Below, one piece after another: positions 1 to 8,786 of a stretch of 54,957 nt of DNA. The notes under the pieces are model-generated. The model was given only the letters and a program-made list of their open reading frames with translations. It had not been told where the DNA came from and made no database searches. Numbering within the stretch: position 1 is the stretch's first letter; each line of letters starts with the position of its first letter. A program made the position numbers and the translations under genes. Source of the stretch: an uncultured Clostridia bacterium (GTDB lineage Bacteria; Bacillota; Clostridia; TANB77; CAG-508); the NCBI GenBank assembly GCA_944387495.1, contig CALXFD010000010.1, positions 1-54,957 on the forward strand, in the 5' to 3' direction.

Positions 1-44
1 ATTTTTTACTCTCAATTTGCGTTTTGGATGCTAGCATTTTTTCA

Positions 45-137
45 TTATGACCATGCGCTAGCATTTAGTACTATTGTTATTACAAGTGCTAATAATGTTA
101 TTCCTGTTTCTCTTCTTAGATATTTTCTCACTTTCAT
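45..137 (-). pseudogene. Prepilin-like N-terminal fragment
   Basis: A 30-codon frame begins MKVRKYLRRETGITLLALVI and then has a few more codons before a stop. A charged leader ending in Gly followed by ITLLALVITIV is the usual class III (prepilin) signal and helix start in type IV pilin-like proteins. The hydrophobic stretch breaks off after about 11 residues, where a full protein would continue. The 10-bp string AAATGCTAGC occurs twice at the break, on the minus strand. GAGGGA lies just before the ATG, closer than ideal. I read this as a decayed or truncated pseudopilin gene. The opposite strand is also open here, so confidence is low. Confidence 0.33.
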
Positions 138-322
138 TCCCTCTTTCATTATTTTTTATTTTAATCCCAATTTTTTTGTTTATTTTTATTCAAACATTTA
201 GAAGCTATGTTTCTGTGCATCTATTTTTTACTCCTATTGGAAAATTTCTATTCTAAAAACTTAACTTTTTGAAATATCTTCGTTCTCTTTTTAAAAAAAT
301 AATGCACTTTCCTACAAGGCAA

Positions 323-352
323 AAAAATAACAAAACCAGACCTGTTATTTTT
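323..352 (-). terminator. Intrinsic terminator after the Nudix gene
   Basis: A perfect 10-bp stem (AAAAATAACA with TGTTATTTTT, loop of 10) is followed on the minus strand by a T run. It lies about 65 bp past the Nudix stop codon. The arms are A/T-rich on both sides, so it could work in both directions. Confidence 0.6.
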
Positions 353-418
353 ATTAAACAAGTCTAATTTTGCTATTTTTTACTTTATATTTATTTAAAA
401 AATTAAAATCTTTTTTAC

Positions 419-961
419 TTATTCTTGTAAAGTGTAGCTCTCTCTCTCTCTCTCTCTCTCTCTTACAGTATCAAGGCTTTCACGTTTTGTTTTTATCTTT
501 TGCATTTTTTTCTCCTTTTTATTGATTTTTTCATTTAATTCCCATAAAGCTGTTTTATTACTATCATATTTTAGTTTTTTTAATGCTTCCTCATATTCTA
601 CCCATTTATATTCTTTATGCTCATTTGAAAGTTGGATATTACCATCCTCATCTTTTATTTCTATTGCGAATGAATATTCTGGCACAACATATACATTTTT
701 TCCCCAAGTATATTCTCCTGTTATATTGAGTACTGGAATAGTAGTTTTCGAATCTAATTGTTCTATTTTTTCTTTTTCAACACTCAATGATGTTTCCTCT
801 TCTATTTCCCTAATTACTGTTTCAAGAGGATTCTCATTATTTTCTCCTCCTCCTGATATAAATTGCCATATAGGGTGTGAATTCCTATAAAATATGCCAT
901 ATAATATTTTATTATTTTCTCTTTTATATAAAATTGCTAAAATCTGATATGGCGCTCTCAA
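419..961 (-). CDS. Nudix hydrolase with a dinucleotide repeat in its 3' end
   Basis: A 180-residue Nudix-fold pyrophosphohydrolase. The Nudix box is at residues 37-59: G37, E43, R51-E52 and E55-E56 fit Gx5Ex7REUxEExGU, with Ser58 in place of the last Gly. The family cleaves X-linked nucleoside diphosphates. The N-terminus resembles dihydroneopterin-triphosphate or (d)NTP-cleaving members, but the substrate cannot be read from sequence. The start is TTG (L read as Met), chosen because AGGAGG sits 8 nt upstream. The last residues are an Arg-Glu repeat encoded by a (AG)13 tract, so a one-unit slip would replace the C-terminal tail but leave the catalytic domain intact. It appears to be a single-gene unit with its own terminator. 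Confidence 0.8.
   Translation of the reverse strand: MRAPYQILAILYKRENNKILYGIFYRNSHPIWQFISGGGENNENPLETVIREIEEETSLSVEKEKIEQLDSKTTIPVLNITGEYTWGKNVYVVPEYSFAIEIKDEDGNIQLSNEHKEYKWVEYEEALKKLKYDSNKTALWELNEKINKKEKKMQKIKTKRESLDTVRERERERESYTLQE
438..463. repeat. (CT)13 microsatellite inside a coding region
   Basis: Thirteen uninterrupted CT units (AG on the coding strand) lie in the last 15 codons of the Nudix gene and encode Arg-Glu repeats. The unit is two bases, so gain or loss of one unit shifts the frame. One alternative frame ends after about eight residues (RATLYKNK). The other runs about 25 residues further. Confidence 0.9.
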
Positions 962-1050
962 AAGATATTTCCTCCTACTCTTTTTATTTTAATGATTTTA
1001 TTATACCACAATTTTCTATTAAAAGTCTAGATATTTTAACTAATGTTTCT

Positions 1051-1360
1051 TTTTGGACATTTTTGTCCATTTTGGGACACTTCTTATTGCTTAGCCAAAG
1101 TCCTTGGATATATATATTATATTTTTGCTTTCTCGCCTGGAACAAAATGAGAAATAGAATTAGTTAGGCTTTCGCATGAGGGATGTTCACGGTACCCGAA
1201 ACGCTAGTGTAGGGGGACTGAGTGAAAGAGGCTCATGAGAAAGCCGTACTAATTCTTTTCGAATGTCAGTGACCAAGAGAAAGTAAAAATATAATATATA
1301 TATCCAAGGACTTTGGCTAAGCAATAAGAAGTGTCCCAAAATGGACAAAAATGTCCAAAA
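1051..1360 (+). ncRNA. 310-bp hairpin element with an HEARO/omega-RNA-like core
   Basis: Arms 1051-1134 and 1277-1360 are 84 bp each and pair at every position, with a single G.U on the + strand. Inside, 1155-1250 holds a second imperfect stem (AATTAGT, GGCTTTC and CATGAG pair with their complements) and a compact, relatively GC-rich core with GGTACCCGAAACGC and GGGGGACTGAGTGAAAG. From memory the core resembles HEARO RNA, the omega RNA of IscB systems, but I could not search Rfam. No IscB, TnpB or transposase is nearby. Each outer arm also folds locally (GGACA and TGTCC). It fills the gap between the Nudix and M23 genes. Confidence 0.6.
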
Positions 1361-1381
1361 GGAAACGTCCCCAATTGGACA

Positions 1382-2383
1382 CTATTTATACACATAATTT
1401 TGTGGATTCACAGTTTTATCATTAACTCTTATCTCTAAATGCAAGTGTGGACCTGTTGAATTTCCTGTTGAACCAACTGCTCCAATAATGTCACCTGCTT
1501 TTACTTCTTGTCCTTTTGTTACATACATTTTACTTGTATGTGCATACCATGTTTCTACATTATTTCCATGAGCTACTTTTATTAAATTACCATATGAACC
1601 ATTGTATCTTGCTTCTGTAATTACTCCATCTGCCATTACTTTTATTGGTGTTCCTGTACTTGCTGCTATATCTAGTCCTGTATGTGTTGATTTTCTTATA
1701 TTACTACTTACACCATATCTTGATGTTATTTGTCCGGTTATAGGTAATACTGCTAATTTTATTCCATTAACATCTGGCATTTGGCTTTCTAATTTTTCTT
1801 CTATTTTTTCTTCTATTTTTTCTTCTACTTTATTTTCTACATTTAATTTTGCTGTTTCTATATCATTTATTTGTACATCATTTTCTGTTGTATATTTTTC
1901 TTGTATTGTTAAATTTACTTCTTCTTCGCTTTTTTCTTCTTTTATTTGCTCTACTATCTTTTCTGCCTCTTCACTTGTATTTACTGTTTCTACTACATTG
2001 TCTTCTAATGCTATTTCATAATATTTGTATGTTACTGTCATATCATCTTTTACTTTTTCTTTTATTTCCTCAATATTTTGTTCCTCATTAGTTTCTTCTG
2101 TTCTATTTACAAGTTTTAGTTCATAGACAGGCTCTGTGTTTAATGTTACTTCTTCTATGTTTTTTCTACTATCTTCTTTTATTTCTCCTTTTAAGCTTTC
2201 TTCAAATGCTGTTTTGTTTTCTATATATCCTAATTCTTCCCCTTCTATGCTTACTTTATATGCTGGTTTATATTTTATTAGTATTATCGCGATTATAAAC
2301 CCTAAAGATATAATTGTAATATTAAAAAACTTTAAAAACTCTTTTGTATAGAATTTTAGTTTTGTTTTGCTAATAAAATCCAC
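1382..2383 (-). CDS. Membrane-anchored M23 (LytM-type) peptidase
   Basis: A 333-residue envelope protein. Residues 20-38 form one membrane helix, residues 40-200 are a very Glu/Lys-rich stalk probably forming coiled coil, and residues 212-333 are an M23 zinc metallopeptidase domain. Zinc ligands are H234 and D238 (HTGLD) and H315 (GPHLHLE), with catalytic His at 282 (WYAHTS) and 313, so the site looks intact. The family cuts peptide cross-links in peptidoglycan; homologues act in cell separation or, as SpoIIQ-like proteins, in sporulation. The sequence does not settle which. The start is GTG, but AAGGAG lies only 1 nt upstream, unusually close, so initiation may be weak or the start slightly misplaced. 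Confidence 0.82.
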   Translation of the reverse strand: MDFISKTKLKFYTKEFLKFFNITIISLGFIIAIILIKYKPAYKVSIEGEELGYIENKTAFEESLKGEIKEDSRKNIEEVTLNTEPVYELKLVNRTEETNEEQNIEEIKEKVKDDMTVTYKYYEIALEDNVVETVNTSEEAEKIVEQIKEEKSEEEVNLTIQEKYTTENDVQINDIETAKLNVENKVEEKIEEKIEEKLESQMPDVNGIKLAVLPITGQITSRYGVSSNIRKSTHTGLDIAASTGTPIKVMADGVITEARYNGSYGNLIKVAHGNNVETWYAHTSKMYVTKGQEVKAGDIIGAVGSTGNSTGPHLHLEIRVNDKTVNPQNYVYK

Positions 2384-2553
2384 TCTCCTTTTTCTCGTTT
2401 TTTTTCGCGACTAGTTGCTATTATAGCATAATTTAACAATAATGTCAAATTATGTATACTCTACCTTGTAAATCTTAATTTCAAGCCTTAAAATTCACAA
2501 TAATATATAGCATATTCTCCCCTCAAAATTATCAGAATATTTTTGATTTTTCC

Positions 2554-2582
2554 TTGACATTTGTAATTTATTGTTATATAGT
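2554..2582 (+). promoter_or_regulatory. SigA-type promoter for the XRE regulator
   Basis: TTGACA, a 17-bp spacer and TATAGT lie about 70 bp before the XRE gene. Confidence 0.65.
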
Positions 2583-2653
2583 TATTTTGTACATATATAG
2601 TAAAATTATACTAATATAAATAGATAAAAATATAGAAATGGAAGGTGAATTTT

Positions 2654-2980
2654 ATGGCACTTGATTATACAGTTATTGGTCAAAGAATTAAACAAGCTAG
2701 ACTTGCAAAAAATTATACACAAGATGAATTATCTGAAAAATTAGATGTTTCAGTTGCTTTTTTAAGTAGAGTTGAAAGAGGTAATTCTCATATTAATTTA
2801 AAAAGATTGCATCAAGTTTGTAATTTACTAGATGTTTCAGAAGGTTATATTTTAAATGGAGCTTCAAGTGATTCTACAAATTATTTAACAAAAGAATTTA
2901 ATGATTTAATCCAAAGTTGTTCTGCTGATAAACAAAGATTAATTTATAAAGTTGCAAAAGTAATTGCAGAAGCTGAATAA
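2654..2980 (+). CDS. XRE-family helix-turn-helix regulator
   Basis: A 108-residue protein. Residues 8-65 are an HTH_3 domain (IGQRIKQARLAKNYTQDEL, then VSVAFLSRVERG as the recognition region), followed by a short helical tail that probably dimerises. It resembles small SinR/PlcR-type repressors. I chose the ATG at 2654 because GGAAGGTG is spaced correctly for it; an in-frame GTG nine bases upstream overlaps that ribosome binding site. It has its own promoter and a terminator just after the stop, so it is a single-gene unit. The adjacent pflB is a possible target by position only. Confidence 0.85.
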   Translation: MALDYTVIGQRIKQARLAKNYTQDELSEKLDVSVAFLSRVERGNSHINLKRLHQVCNLLDVSEGYILNGASSDSTNYLTKEFNDLIQSCSADKQRLIYKVAKVIAEAE

Positions 2981-2990
2981 TATTTTTAGA

Positions 2991-3020
2991 AAAACAATAT
3001 TTTTATAATATTGTTTTTTT
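2991..3020 (+). terminator. Intrinsic terminator after the XRE gene
   Basis: An 11-bp A/T stem (AAAACAATATT with AATATTGTTTT) is followed by a T run. Confidence 0.75.
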
Positions 3021-3145
3021 GTTGCAAAAATCACAGTTTTAATTTTATATTAGATATATTATATATTTAAAAATAAGACTTTATATTGCAAAACAACTTA
3101 TTTTTTAACTTTTTCTTTATATTTCAACTTATTTTAAATTTTTAA

Positions 3146-3174
3146 TTGATTATATTTTTCCACTATGTTATTAT
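3146..3174 (+). promoter_or_regulatory. Possible promoter of pflB
   Basis: TTGATT, a 17-bp spacer and TATTAT lie about 50 bp before pflB. The match is fair but the background is AT-rich. Confidence 0.4.
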
Positions 3175-3227
3175 ATTATGTGGAAATTTTGATAATAATA
3201 TATGTAAATATAAAAAGGAGGTAAATT

Positions 3228-5465
3228 ATGAAATTTGAACAATGGAATGGTTTTGAAAAAGGAGATTGGCAAGATGAAATAAATGTAAGAGATTTCATAC
3301 AAAGAAATTATACTCCATATGAAGGAGATTCAAGTTTCTTAGCTGGTCCTACTGATAAAACAAAAAAATTATGGGATGAAGTTTTAGAGCTTTATAAAAA
3401 AGAAAAAGAAGCAAAAGGCGGAGTTTTAGATATAGATACAAAAACAATTTCAACAGTAAATAGCCATGAGGCTGGATATATTGATAAAGATTTAGAAGAA
3501 ATTGTTGGTTTACAAACAGACAAACCTTTAAAAAGAGCAATTATGCCATTTGGTGGTATTAGAATTGTTGAAAAATCTTGTGAAGCTTATGATAGAAAAG
3601 TTGACGATGAGGTTGAAGAAATTTTTCATAAATATAGAAAAACACATAATGATGGTGTATTTAGTGTATATACACCAGATATTAGAGCTGCACGTAGTTC
3701 ACATTTAATTACAGGTCTTCCTGATGGATATGGTAGAGGAAGAATTATAGGAGATTATAGAAGAGTAGCTCTATATGGTATTGATGTTTTAATTGAAGAA
3801 AAGAAAAAAGAATTAGAAGTATTAGATGTTGATTGTTTAACAGAAGATATTATTCGTGAAAGAGAAGAAATTAGCGACCAAATTAAAGCATTAAACGATT
3901 TAAAAGCTATGGCTGCACGTTATGGATTTGATATTTCTAAACCTGCAACAAATAGTAAAGAAGCTGTTCAATGGCTATATTTTGGATACTTAGGTGCTGT
4001 AAAAGACCAAAATGGTGCTGCTATGAGTATTGGTAGAACTTCTACTTTCTTAGATATCTATTTTGAAAGAGATTTACAAAATGGAACTATTACAGAAGAA
4101 GAAGTTCAAGAAATTATGGACCATTTTGTAATGAAATTAAGATTAGTTCGTTTCCTTAGAACACCTGAATATAATGAATTATTTAGTGGTGACCCTGTAT
4201 GGGTAACAGAAAGTATTGGTGGAATGGGAATTGATGGTAGAACATTAGTTACTAAAAACTCATTTAGAGTTTTACACACATTAGAAAATTTAGGACCTGC
4301 ACCAGAGCCTAATTTAACAGTTTTATGGTCTACTAGATTACCTGATGGATTTAAAAGATATACAACAGATTTATCTATAAAAACATCTTCTATTCAATAT
4401 GAAAATGATGATTTAATGAGAATTACATTAGGTGATGATTATGGAATTGCTTGTTGTGTTTCTCCTATGAAAATTGGTAAACAAATGCAATTCTTTGGTG
4501 CAAGAGCAAACTTAGCAAAAACTTTATTATATGCTATAAATGGTGGTAGAGATGAAGTTTCTGGTAAACAAGTTACACCAAAATTTGCTCCAATTACTTC
4601 TGAATATTTAAATTATGATGAAGTTATTGAAAAATTTGAACAAATGATGGATTATGTGGCAAAAATCTATATTAAAGCATTAAATGCTATTCATTATATG
4701 CATGATAAATATTCATATGAAGCAATAGAAATGGCTTTACATGATAGAGAAATTTTAAGAACAATGGCATGTGGTATAGCTGGTCTTTCAGTTGTTGCTG
4801 ATTCATTATCTGCTATAAAATATGCAAAAGTTAAAGTTATTAGAGATGAAACAGGCTTAGCTGTTGATTATGAAGTAGAAGGGGATTTCCCAAAATTTGG
4901 TAATGATGATGACAGAGTTGACCAAATTGCTGTTGAAGTTGTAAAAACATTTATGAATAAATTAAGAAGATATCCAACTTATAGAAACTCTAAACATACA
5001 TTATCAATTTTAACAATAACTTCAAATGTAGTTTATGGAAAAGCAACAGGAAACACACCAGATGGAAGAAGAATGGGAGCACCATTTGGACCAGGAGCAA
5101 ACCCATTACATGGTAGAGATACAAATGGAGCATTAGCTGTAATGAACTCAATTGCTAAATTACCATTTGACTCAGCAGAAGATGGTATTTCTTATACTTT
5201 CTCTATCACTCCAAAAACATTAGGAAAAGATGAAGAAACAAGAATTACTAACTTAGTAAATATGTTAGATGGCTATTTCAAACAAACTGGTCATCATATA
5301 AATGTTAATGTATTTGATAGAAGTTTATTAATAGATGCAATGGAACATCCAGAAAATTACCCACAATTAACTATAAGAGTATCTGGATATGCTGTAAACT
5401 TTACAAAATTAACAAGAGAACAACAATTAGATGTAATTAACAGAACAATTCATGAAAAAATATAA
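3228..5465 (+). CDS. pflB: Formate acetyltransferase (pyruvate formate-lyase)
   Basis: A 745-residue glycyl-radical enzyme that converts pyruvate and CoA to acetyl-CoA and formate in the cytoplasm. The two catalytic cysteines are C409-C410 (GIACCVS), and the radical glycine is G720 near the C-terminus (RVSGYAVNF). The length matches typical PflB (about 740-760). AGGAGG is optimally placed before the ATG. The activase follows 87 bp downstream across a partial terminator, so some transcripts would carry both genes and some only pflB. With ldh in the same window this points to mixed-acid fermentation. No FNR or Rex site was recognised. Confidence 0.97.
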   Translation: MKFEQWNGFEKGDWQDEINVRDFIQRNYTPYEGDSSFLAGPTDKTKKLWDEVLELYKKEKEAKGGVLDIDTKTISTVNSHEAGYIDKDLEEIVGLQTDKPLKRAIMPFGGIRIVEKSCEAYDRKVDDEVEEIFHKYRKTHNDGVFSVYTPDIRAARSSHLITGLPDGYGRGRIIGDYRRVALYGIDVLIEEKKKELEVLDVDCLTEDIIREREEISDQIKALNDLKAMAARYGFDISKPATNSKEAVQWLYFGYLGAVKDQNGAAMSIGRTSTFLDIYFERDLQNGTITEEEVQEIMDHFVMKLRLVRFLRTPEYNELFSGDPVWVTESIGGMGIDGRTLVTKNSFRVLHTLENLGPAPEPNLTVLWSTRLPDGFKRYTTDLSIKTSSIQYENDDLMRITLGDDYGIACCVSPMKIGKQMQFFGARANLAKTLLYAINGGRDEVSGKQVTPKFAPITSEYLNYDEVIEKFEQMMDYVAKIYIKALNAIHYMHDKYSYEAIEMALHDREILRTMACGIAGLSVVADSLSAIKYAKVKVIRDETGLAVDYEVEGDFPKFGNDDDRVDQIAVEVVKTFMNKLRRYPTYRNSKHTLSILTITSNVVYGKATGNTPDGRRMGAPFGPGANPLHGRDTNGALAVMNSIAKLPFDSAEDGISYTFSITPKTLGKDEETRITNLVNMLDGYFKQTGHHINVNVFDRSLLIDAMEHPENYPQLTIRVSGYAVNFTKLTREQQLDVINRTIHEKI

Positions 5466-5473
5466 TAATGATT

Positions 5474-5499
5474 GAGGGCTCTTCTTAAAGCCCTCTTTT
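5474..5499 (+). terminator. Attenuating terminator between pflB and pflA
   Basis: GAGGGCT and AGCCCTC pair over an 8-nt loop, followed by TTTT. The short T run suggests partial termination. Confidence 0.65.
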
Positions 5500-5552
5500 C
5501 AGGAAAATTTTTATTATGATATATGCTAGAATTTGCGTGAAAGGATTTAATA

Positions 5553-6296
5553 ATGGAAACTTTAAATGTAAGTGAAGAAGATTTAAAATATTATGCCAAA
5601 GTTCATTCTGTGGAATCTTTTGGTGCTGTTGACGGACCTGGTATTAGATATGTACTTTTTCTACAAGGTTGCCACTTGCAATGTAAATATTGTCATAATC
5701 GCGATACTTGGGATATGAATGGAGGAAAATATAAATCTCTTGATGATATTTATGATAGTATTTTAAGATATAAAAATTATATAGTACCAAATGGAGGTGT
5801 AACTGTTTCAGGTGGTGAGCCTTTATTGCAAGTAAAGTTTTTAATTGAATTATTTACTAAACTAAAAAAGCAAAAAATCCATACTTGTATTGATACTTCT
5901 GGAATGGTTAGTTTAACAGATGATATTAAAAAAGTTTTAAAATTAACTGATTTAGTTTTATTAGATATAAAACATATAGATGATGAAAAATGTAAAGATT
6001 TAGTAGGTAGAAGTAATAAACTAGAACTAGAATTTGCTAAATATTTAAGTGATAATAATATTCCTGTTTGGATTAGACAAGTTTTAATTCCAGGATATAC
6101 AGACAGTGAAGAAGATTTACTAAAATTAAAAGATTTTTTATCTACTTTAAATAATGTTAAAAAAGTAGAATTCTTACCTTACCATAGTATGGGAGAATTC
6201 AAATGGAAAGAACTTGGTTTTAAATATGAATTAGAAGATGTAAGAGATGCAACTTCCGAAGATGTAGATAGAGCAAAAAGAACGTTAGGTATCTAA
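5553..6296 (+). CDS. pflA: Pyruvate formate-lyase-activating enzyme
   Basis: A 247-residue radical SAM protein. The CxxxCxxC cluster motif is C40, C44 and C47 (GCHLQCKYC), followed by the SGGEPLLQ motif near residue 90 that contacts SAM. It uses a [4Fe-4S] cluster and SAM to abstract hydrogen from the PflB glycine. Its position right after pflB and its normal length (about 245) make the assignment firm. The ribosome binding site is GAAAGGA. The stop codon lies inside a terminator shared with the convergent gene. Confidence 0.96.
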   Translation: METLNVSEEDLKYYAKVHSVESFGAVDGPGIRYVLFLQGCHLQCKYCHNRDTWDMNGGKYKSLDDIYDSILRYKNYIVPNGGVTVSGGEPLLQVKFLIELFTKLKKQKIHTCIDTSGMVSLTDDIKKVLKLTDLVLLDIKHIDDEKCKDLVGRSNKLELEFAKYLSDNNIPVWIRQVLIPGYTDSEEDLLKLKDFLSTLNNVKKVEFLPYHSMGEFKWKELGFKYELEDVRDATSEDVDRAKRTLGI

Positions 6297-6304
6297 CGTT
6301 CTTT
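6277..6304. terminator. Bidirectional terminator between pflA and the winged-helix gene
   Basis: A perfect 12-bp stem (AAAGAACGTTAG and its complement, 4-nt loop) is flanked by T runs in both directions and includes the pflA stop codon. Confidence 0.8.
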
Positions 6305-6315
6305 TCTACTATATA

Positions 6316-7251
6316 TTACATTCCTAATAATTTTAATTCCACATTTTCCATTTTATATTTTCCATCTACTAGTTTAAATTCAACTAATGTTTCTTCTAAT
6401 GTTTCTTTGTTTTGGCGTAAGTCTGTTGTGAAATATAATTTTATTTGTGGTATTTCTAATTGTTCTTTTACTATTTCTTTAAAAGTTTCAGCCATATGTT
6501 TTTCATCTTCACATATTAATATTAATTGTGGCATACTGCTAAAACCAGAGTCTCCTGGTACATAATTTTCGTAGAAATCTTTCCATAATCTCATTCTTTC
6601 TACTAATTTTTTCTCCCAGTCTTGTTCTCTTCTTATTACTTCAAATACAAATTGTATTGATTTATTGTTTTTTGTAAGTTTTACAGCTCCTCCGCTTGCT
6701 TTGAATAGTTTTCCTGCTGTTTTTGCTGTAATTGCTGGTTTTACTATATAGCTATCAAATGCTTTAACTTTTCTTAGATATGCTATTAATGTTTGGTTTC
6801 CAGCTAATCTTTTCTTTATCATAGGAACTGGTTTTGTATTATCTGATGGTTGCCATTTGCAGTCTATTTCTTTTGAGTTTAATAAGTATTTTCCCATTTT
6901 TTCTAAGCAATATATTCTATATATTCCTTTTCCTTCATCAGATGTGAAGTAATATCTAGTTAATATTTTAGATTTTACTAATTGGTCTAATTTGTTATTT
7001 AATTTGTCTTGTGATTTTGGGTCTATTCCTTTTATTTCTAGCATTTGGTATAGTTGTCTTGATGTTATAAATTCAAATTCATTTACTAAATCTAATATTG
7101 CAAAATGGATTTCATTTATATGACCTATATTTATCTTATGTACTATTTGATTCATTGATACATATCCATCTTTTCCATCAAATGTTTTTATTTCTCCTTC
7201 TCTTATTGCAAATGGAGATACTTGTGCTTTTATTTCGTTATCTTCAACCAT
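6316..7251 (-). CDS. Winged-helix protein, replication-relaxation-like
   Basis: A 311-residue protein. Residues 40-125 read as a winged helix (ITSRQLYQMLEIKGI, then a basic wing with YRIYCLEKMGKYLL). Residues 140-300 show an alternating strand/helix pattern with FVFEVIRREQDWEKKLVERM and PQLILICEDE, as in the restriction-nuclease-like half of replication-relaxation proteins. I am sure of the general fold type but not of the function. Such proteins are often plasmid- or ICE-linked, yet the neighbours here are ordinary chromosomal genes. It follows the S1 gene by 90 bp and ends in the shared terminator. Confidence 0.5.
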   Translation of the reverse strand: MVEDNEIKAQVSPFAIREGEIKTFDGKDGYVSMNQIVHKINIGHINEIHFAILDLVNEFEFITSRQLYQMLEIKGIDPKSQDKLNNKLDQLVKSKILTRYYFTSDEGKGIYRIYCLEKMGKYLLNSKEIDCKWQPSDNTKPVPMIKKRLAGNQTLIAYLRKVKAFDSYIVKPAITAKTAGKLFKASGGAVKLTKNNKSIQFVFEVIRREQDWEKKLVERMRLWKDFYENYVPGDSGFSSMPQLILICEDEKHMAETFKEIVKEQLEIPQIKLYFTTDLRQNKETLEETLVEFKLVDGKYKMENVELKLLGM

Positions 7252-7341
7252 TATTTTATTCCCCCTTAAATTTTAGAAATTTCTATATATTTAAAAATTA
7301 TAAACTTATATTAATTTTGTTTACTCTCTATTGGTTGTTTA

Positions 7342-8148
7342 TCATTTATTTTGTAAGATTAATTTTACTTTTTTCTTTTGTTCATCAATCTTTTTTATGT
7401 GTACATTTACTCTTTGGCCATATTCTAGTCCTTCTGTATATTCTACCATTCCTACTAAGTTTGGTGTTAGTTCGATAAATATTCCATTTTTATTTTTTTC
7501 TGTTTCTCTAACTATACCTTCTACATTCATACCTGCTGTAAATTTTTTAGCATTTTCTTCCCATGTTCCTAATGTTTCTTTATATGATAATGTTACTTTT
7601 CCTTCTTGCTTGTCTATTGATTTTACCATAACATTTATTTTTTGTCCAATTTTTAGCCTTTCGTATGGTGTTTTTATTCTTGCTACTGATAAATCTTCTA
7701 TATGAGCAAGACCTACTACTCCTCCACCTATTTCTATAAATGCTCCATATGGCTTTATATTATTTACTATCCCTGTTATTTGTTCTCCAACTTTTAAGTC
7801 ATTTTTTATTGAGTTTACTACTTCTTTTTGTACTTCTTTTCTTGATAATATTAATATGTCTTCATTTTCTATTTCTTTTACTTTAAATTGCACATATTTA
7901 TGTACTTTGTTATGGCAGAATGCTTTTTCTAAATTTTTTCCTGGTTTTACATCTTCTATTTCATCTTTTGGTATTATTCCTTTTATATTGTTTTCAAATT
8001 TTATGTATAAATTACCGTTTTGGTCACATTTGTCTACCAATCCTTGTAAAGTTTCTTTTGTATCTATATATTGTTTTGCCATATTAATATTTGATATTTG
8101 TTTTTGCTCATTATTCCATCCTTCTGGTATAAATTTAAACTCTTTCAT
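7342..8148 (-). CDS. S1-domain RNA-binding protein
   Basis: A 268-residue protein built of three S1 OB-folds at about residues 31-105, 121-191 and 206-265. The middle one is the most canonical (GIVNNIKPYGAFIEIGGGVVGLAHIEDLS). It resembles the short ribosomal protein S1 homologues of low-GC Gram-positives, which bind mRNA and may affect initiation. It lacks the six-domain length of proteobacterial S1, and there is no LytB or cytidylate kinase fusion. AAAGGAG precedes the ATG. It lies in a minus-strand series with RNA methyltransferases, which fits a translation role. Whether it is ribosome-bound cannot be told. Confidence 0.75.
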   Translation of the reverse strand: MKEFKFIPEGWNNEQKQISNINMAKQYIDTKETLQGLVDKCDQNGNLYIKFENNIKGIIPKDEIEDVKPGKNLEKAFCHNKVHKYVQFKVKEIENEDILILSRKEVQKEVVNSIKNDLKVGEQITGIVNNIKPYGAFIEIGGGVVGLAHIEDLSVARIKTPYERLKIGQKINVMVKSIDKQEGKVTLSYKETLGTWEENAKKFTAGMNVEGIVRETEKNKNGIFIELTPNLVGMVEYTEGLEYGQRVNVHIKKIDEQKKKVKLILQNK

Positions 8149-8237
8149 TTTTTCTCCTTTGTACTTCTTTTGTTTTTTCTTTTTTACTATTTTTACGATA
8201 TCTACATTTTAGCATAATTATTTTATAAGCGCAAATG

Positions 8238-8742
8238 TTATTTATCAAAATATGTACTTACTTCTTGTAAATTTTCGAAATTTTGTTGTCTTAATATTTC
8301 ATAAGTTATTATAGCAACTGAATTTGATAAATTTAGTGACCTTAATGTTGGCAACATTGGTATTCTTATTGTTTTTGTATTTAAATATTTTTCTAATAAC
8401 CATTCTGGCAATCCTTTTGTTTCTTTTCCATATAGTACAAATATGTCATTCATTTTAGAATAATCTATATCTGTATATTTTGTTTTTCCTTTTGTTGTGG
8501 CAAAAAACATATCATGCTCTTCTGGTTTATATTTTTCTAAAAATTTTTCTAATGAATCATGTTCTTCTATTTCTAGTTTGTCCCAATAATCTAATCCTGC
8601 TCTTTTTATTGATTTGTCATCTATTTTAAATCCTAATGGATGTACTAAGTGTAGTTTTGCTCCTGTTATTGCACAAGTTCTTGCGATATTTCCGTGTGTT
8701 TTGTGGAATTTCTGGCTCTACCATAACTATATGTAGTTTCAT
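8238..8742 (-). pseudogene. trmL: tRNA (cytidine-2'-O)-methyltransferase, frameshifted
   Basis: The SPOUT methyltransferase TrmL modifies position 34 of tRNA-Leu. The downstream 90-residue frame carries the C-terminal SAM-knot motifs (LYGKETKGLP, IPMLPTLRSLNLSNSVAI). Reading upstream on the minus strand gives MKLHIVMVEPEIPQNT, which should continue GNIARTCAITGAKLHL. That continuation is present in another frame because of one extra base at about 8694 (minus strand AACACACGG where AACACAGG is expected). The ATG at 8742 has GAGG upstream, and the rest is intact from about 8690 to the stop. This is either a true single-base frameshift or a sequence error. With the extra base removed the gene encodes a normal-length protein. 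Confidence 0.82.
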
Positions 8743-8786
8743 ATATATTACCTCTTTCTTTTTGAATATAAATTTATATTTTGAAA

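Noticed and set aside
74..256. A 60-residue + strand frame of Leu/Phe/Ile.
   Set aside because: No ribosome binding site and the composition is what antisense AT-rich DNA gives; the minus strand prepilin-like frame is more specific.
1155..1276. Group II intron domain V in the first hairpin element.
   Set aside because: AGCCGTAC resembles part of domain V, but the paired GAAA-capped 34-nt domain is not present and no reverse transcriptase is nearby.
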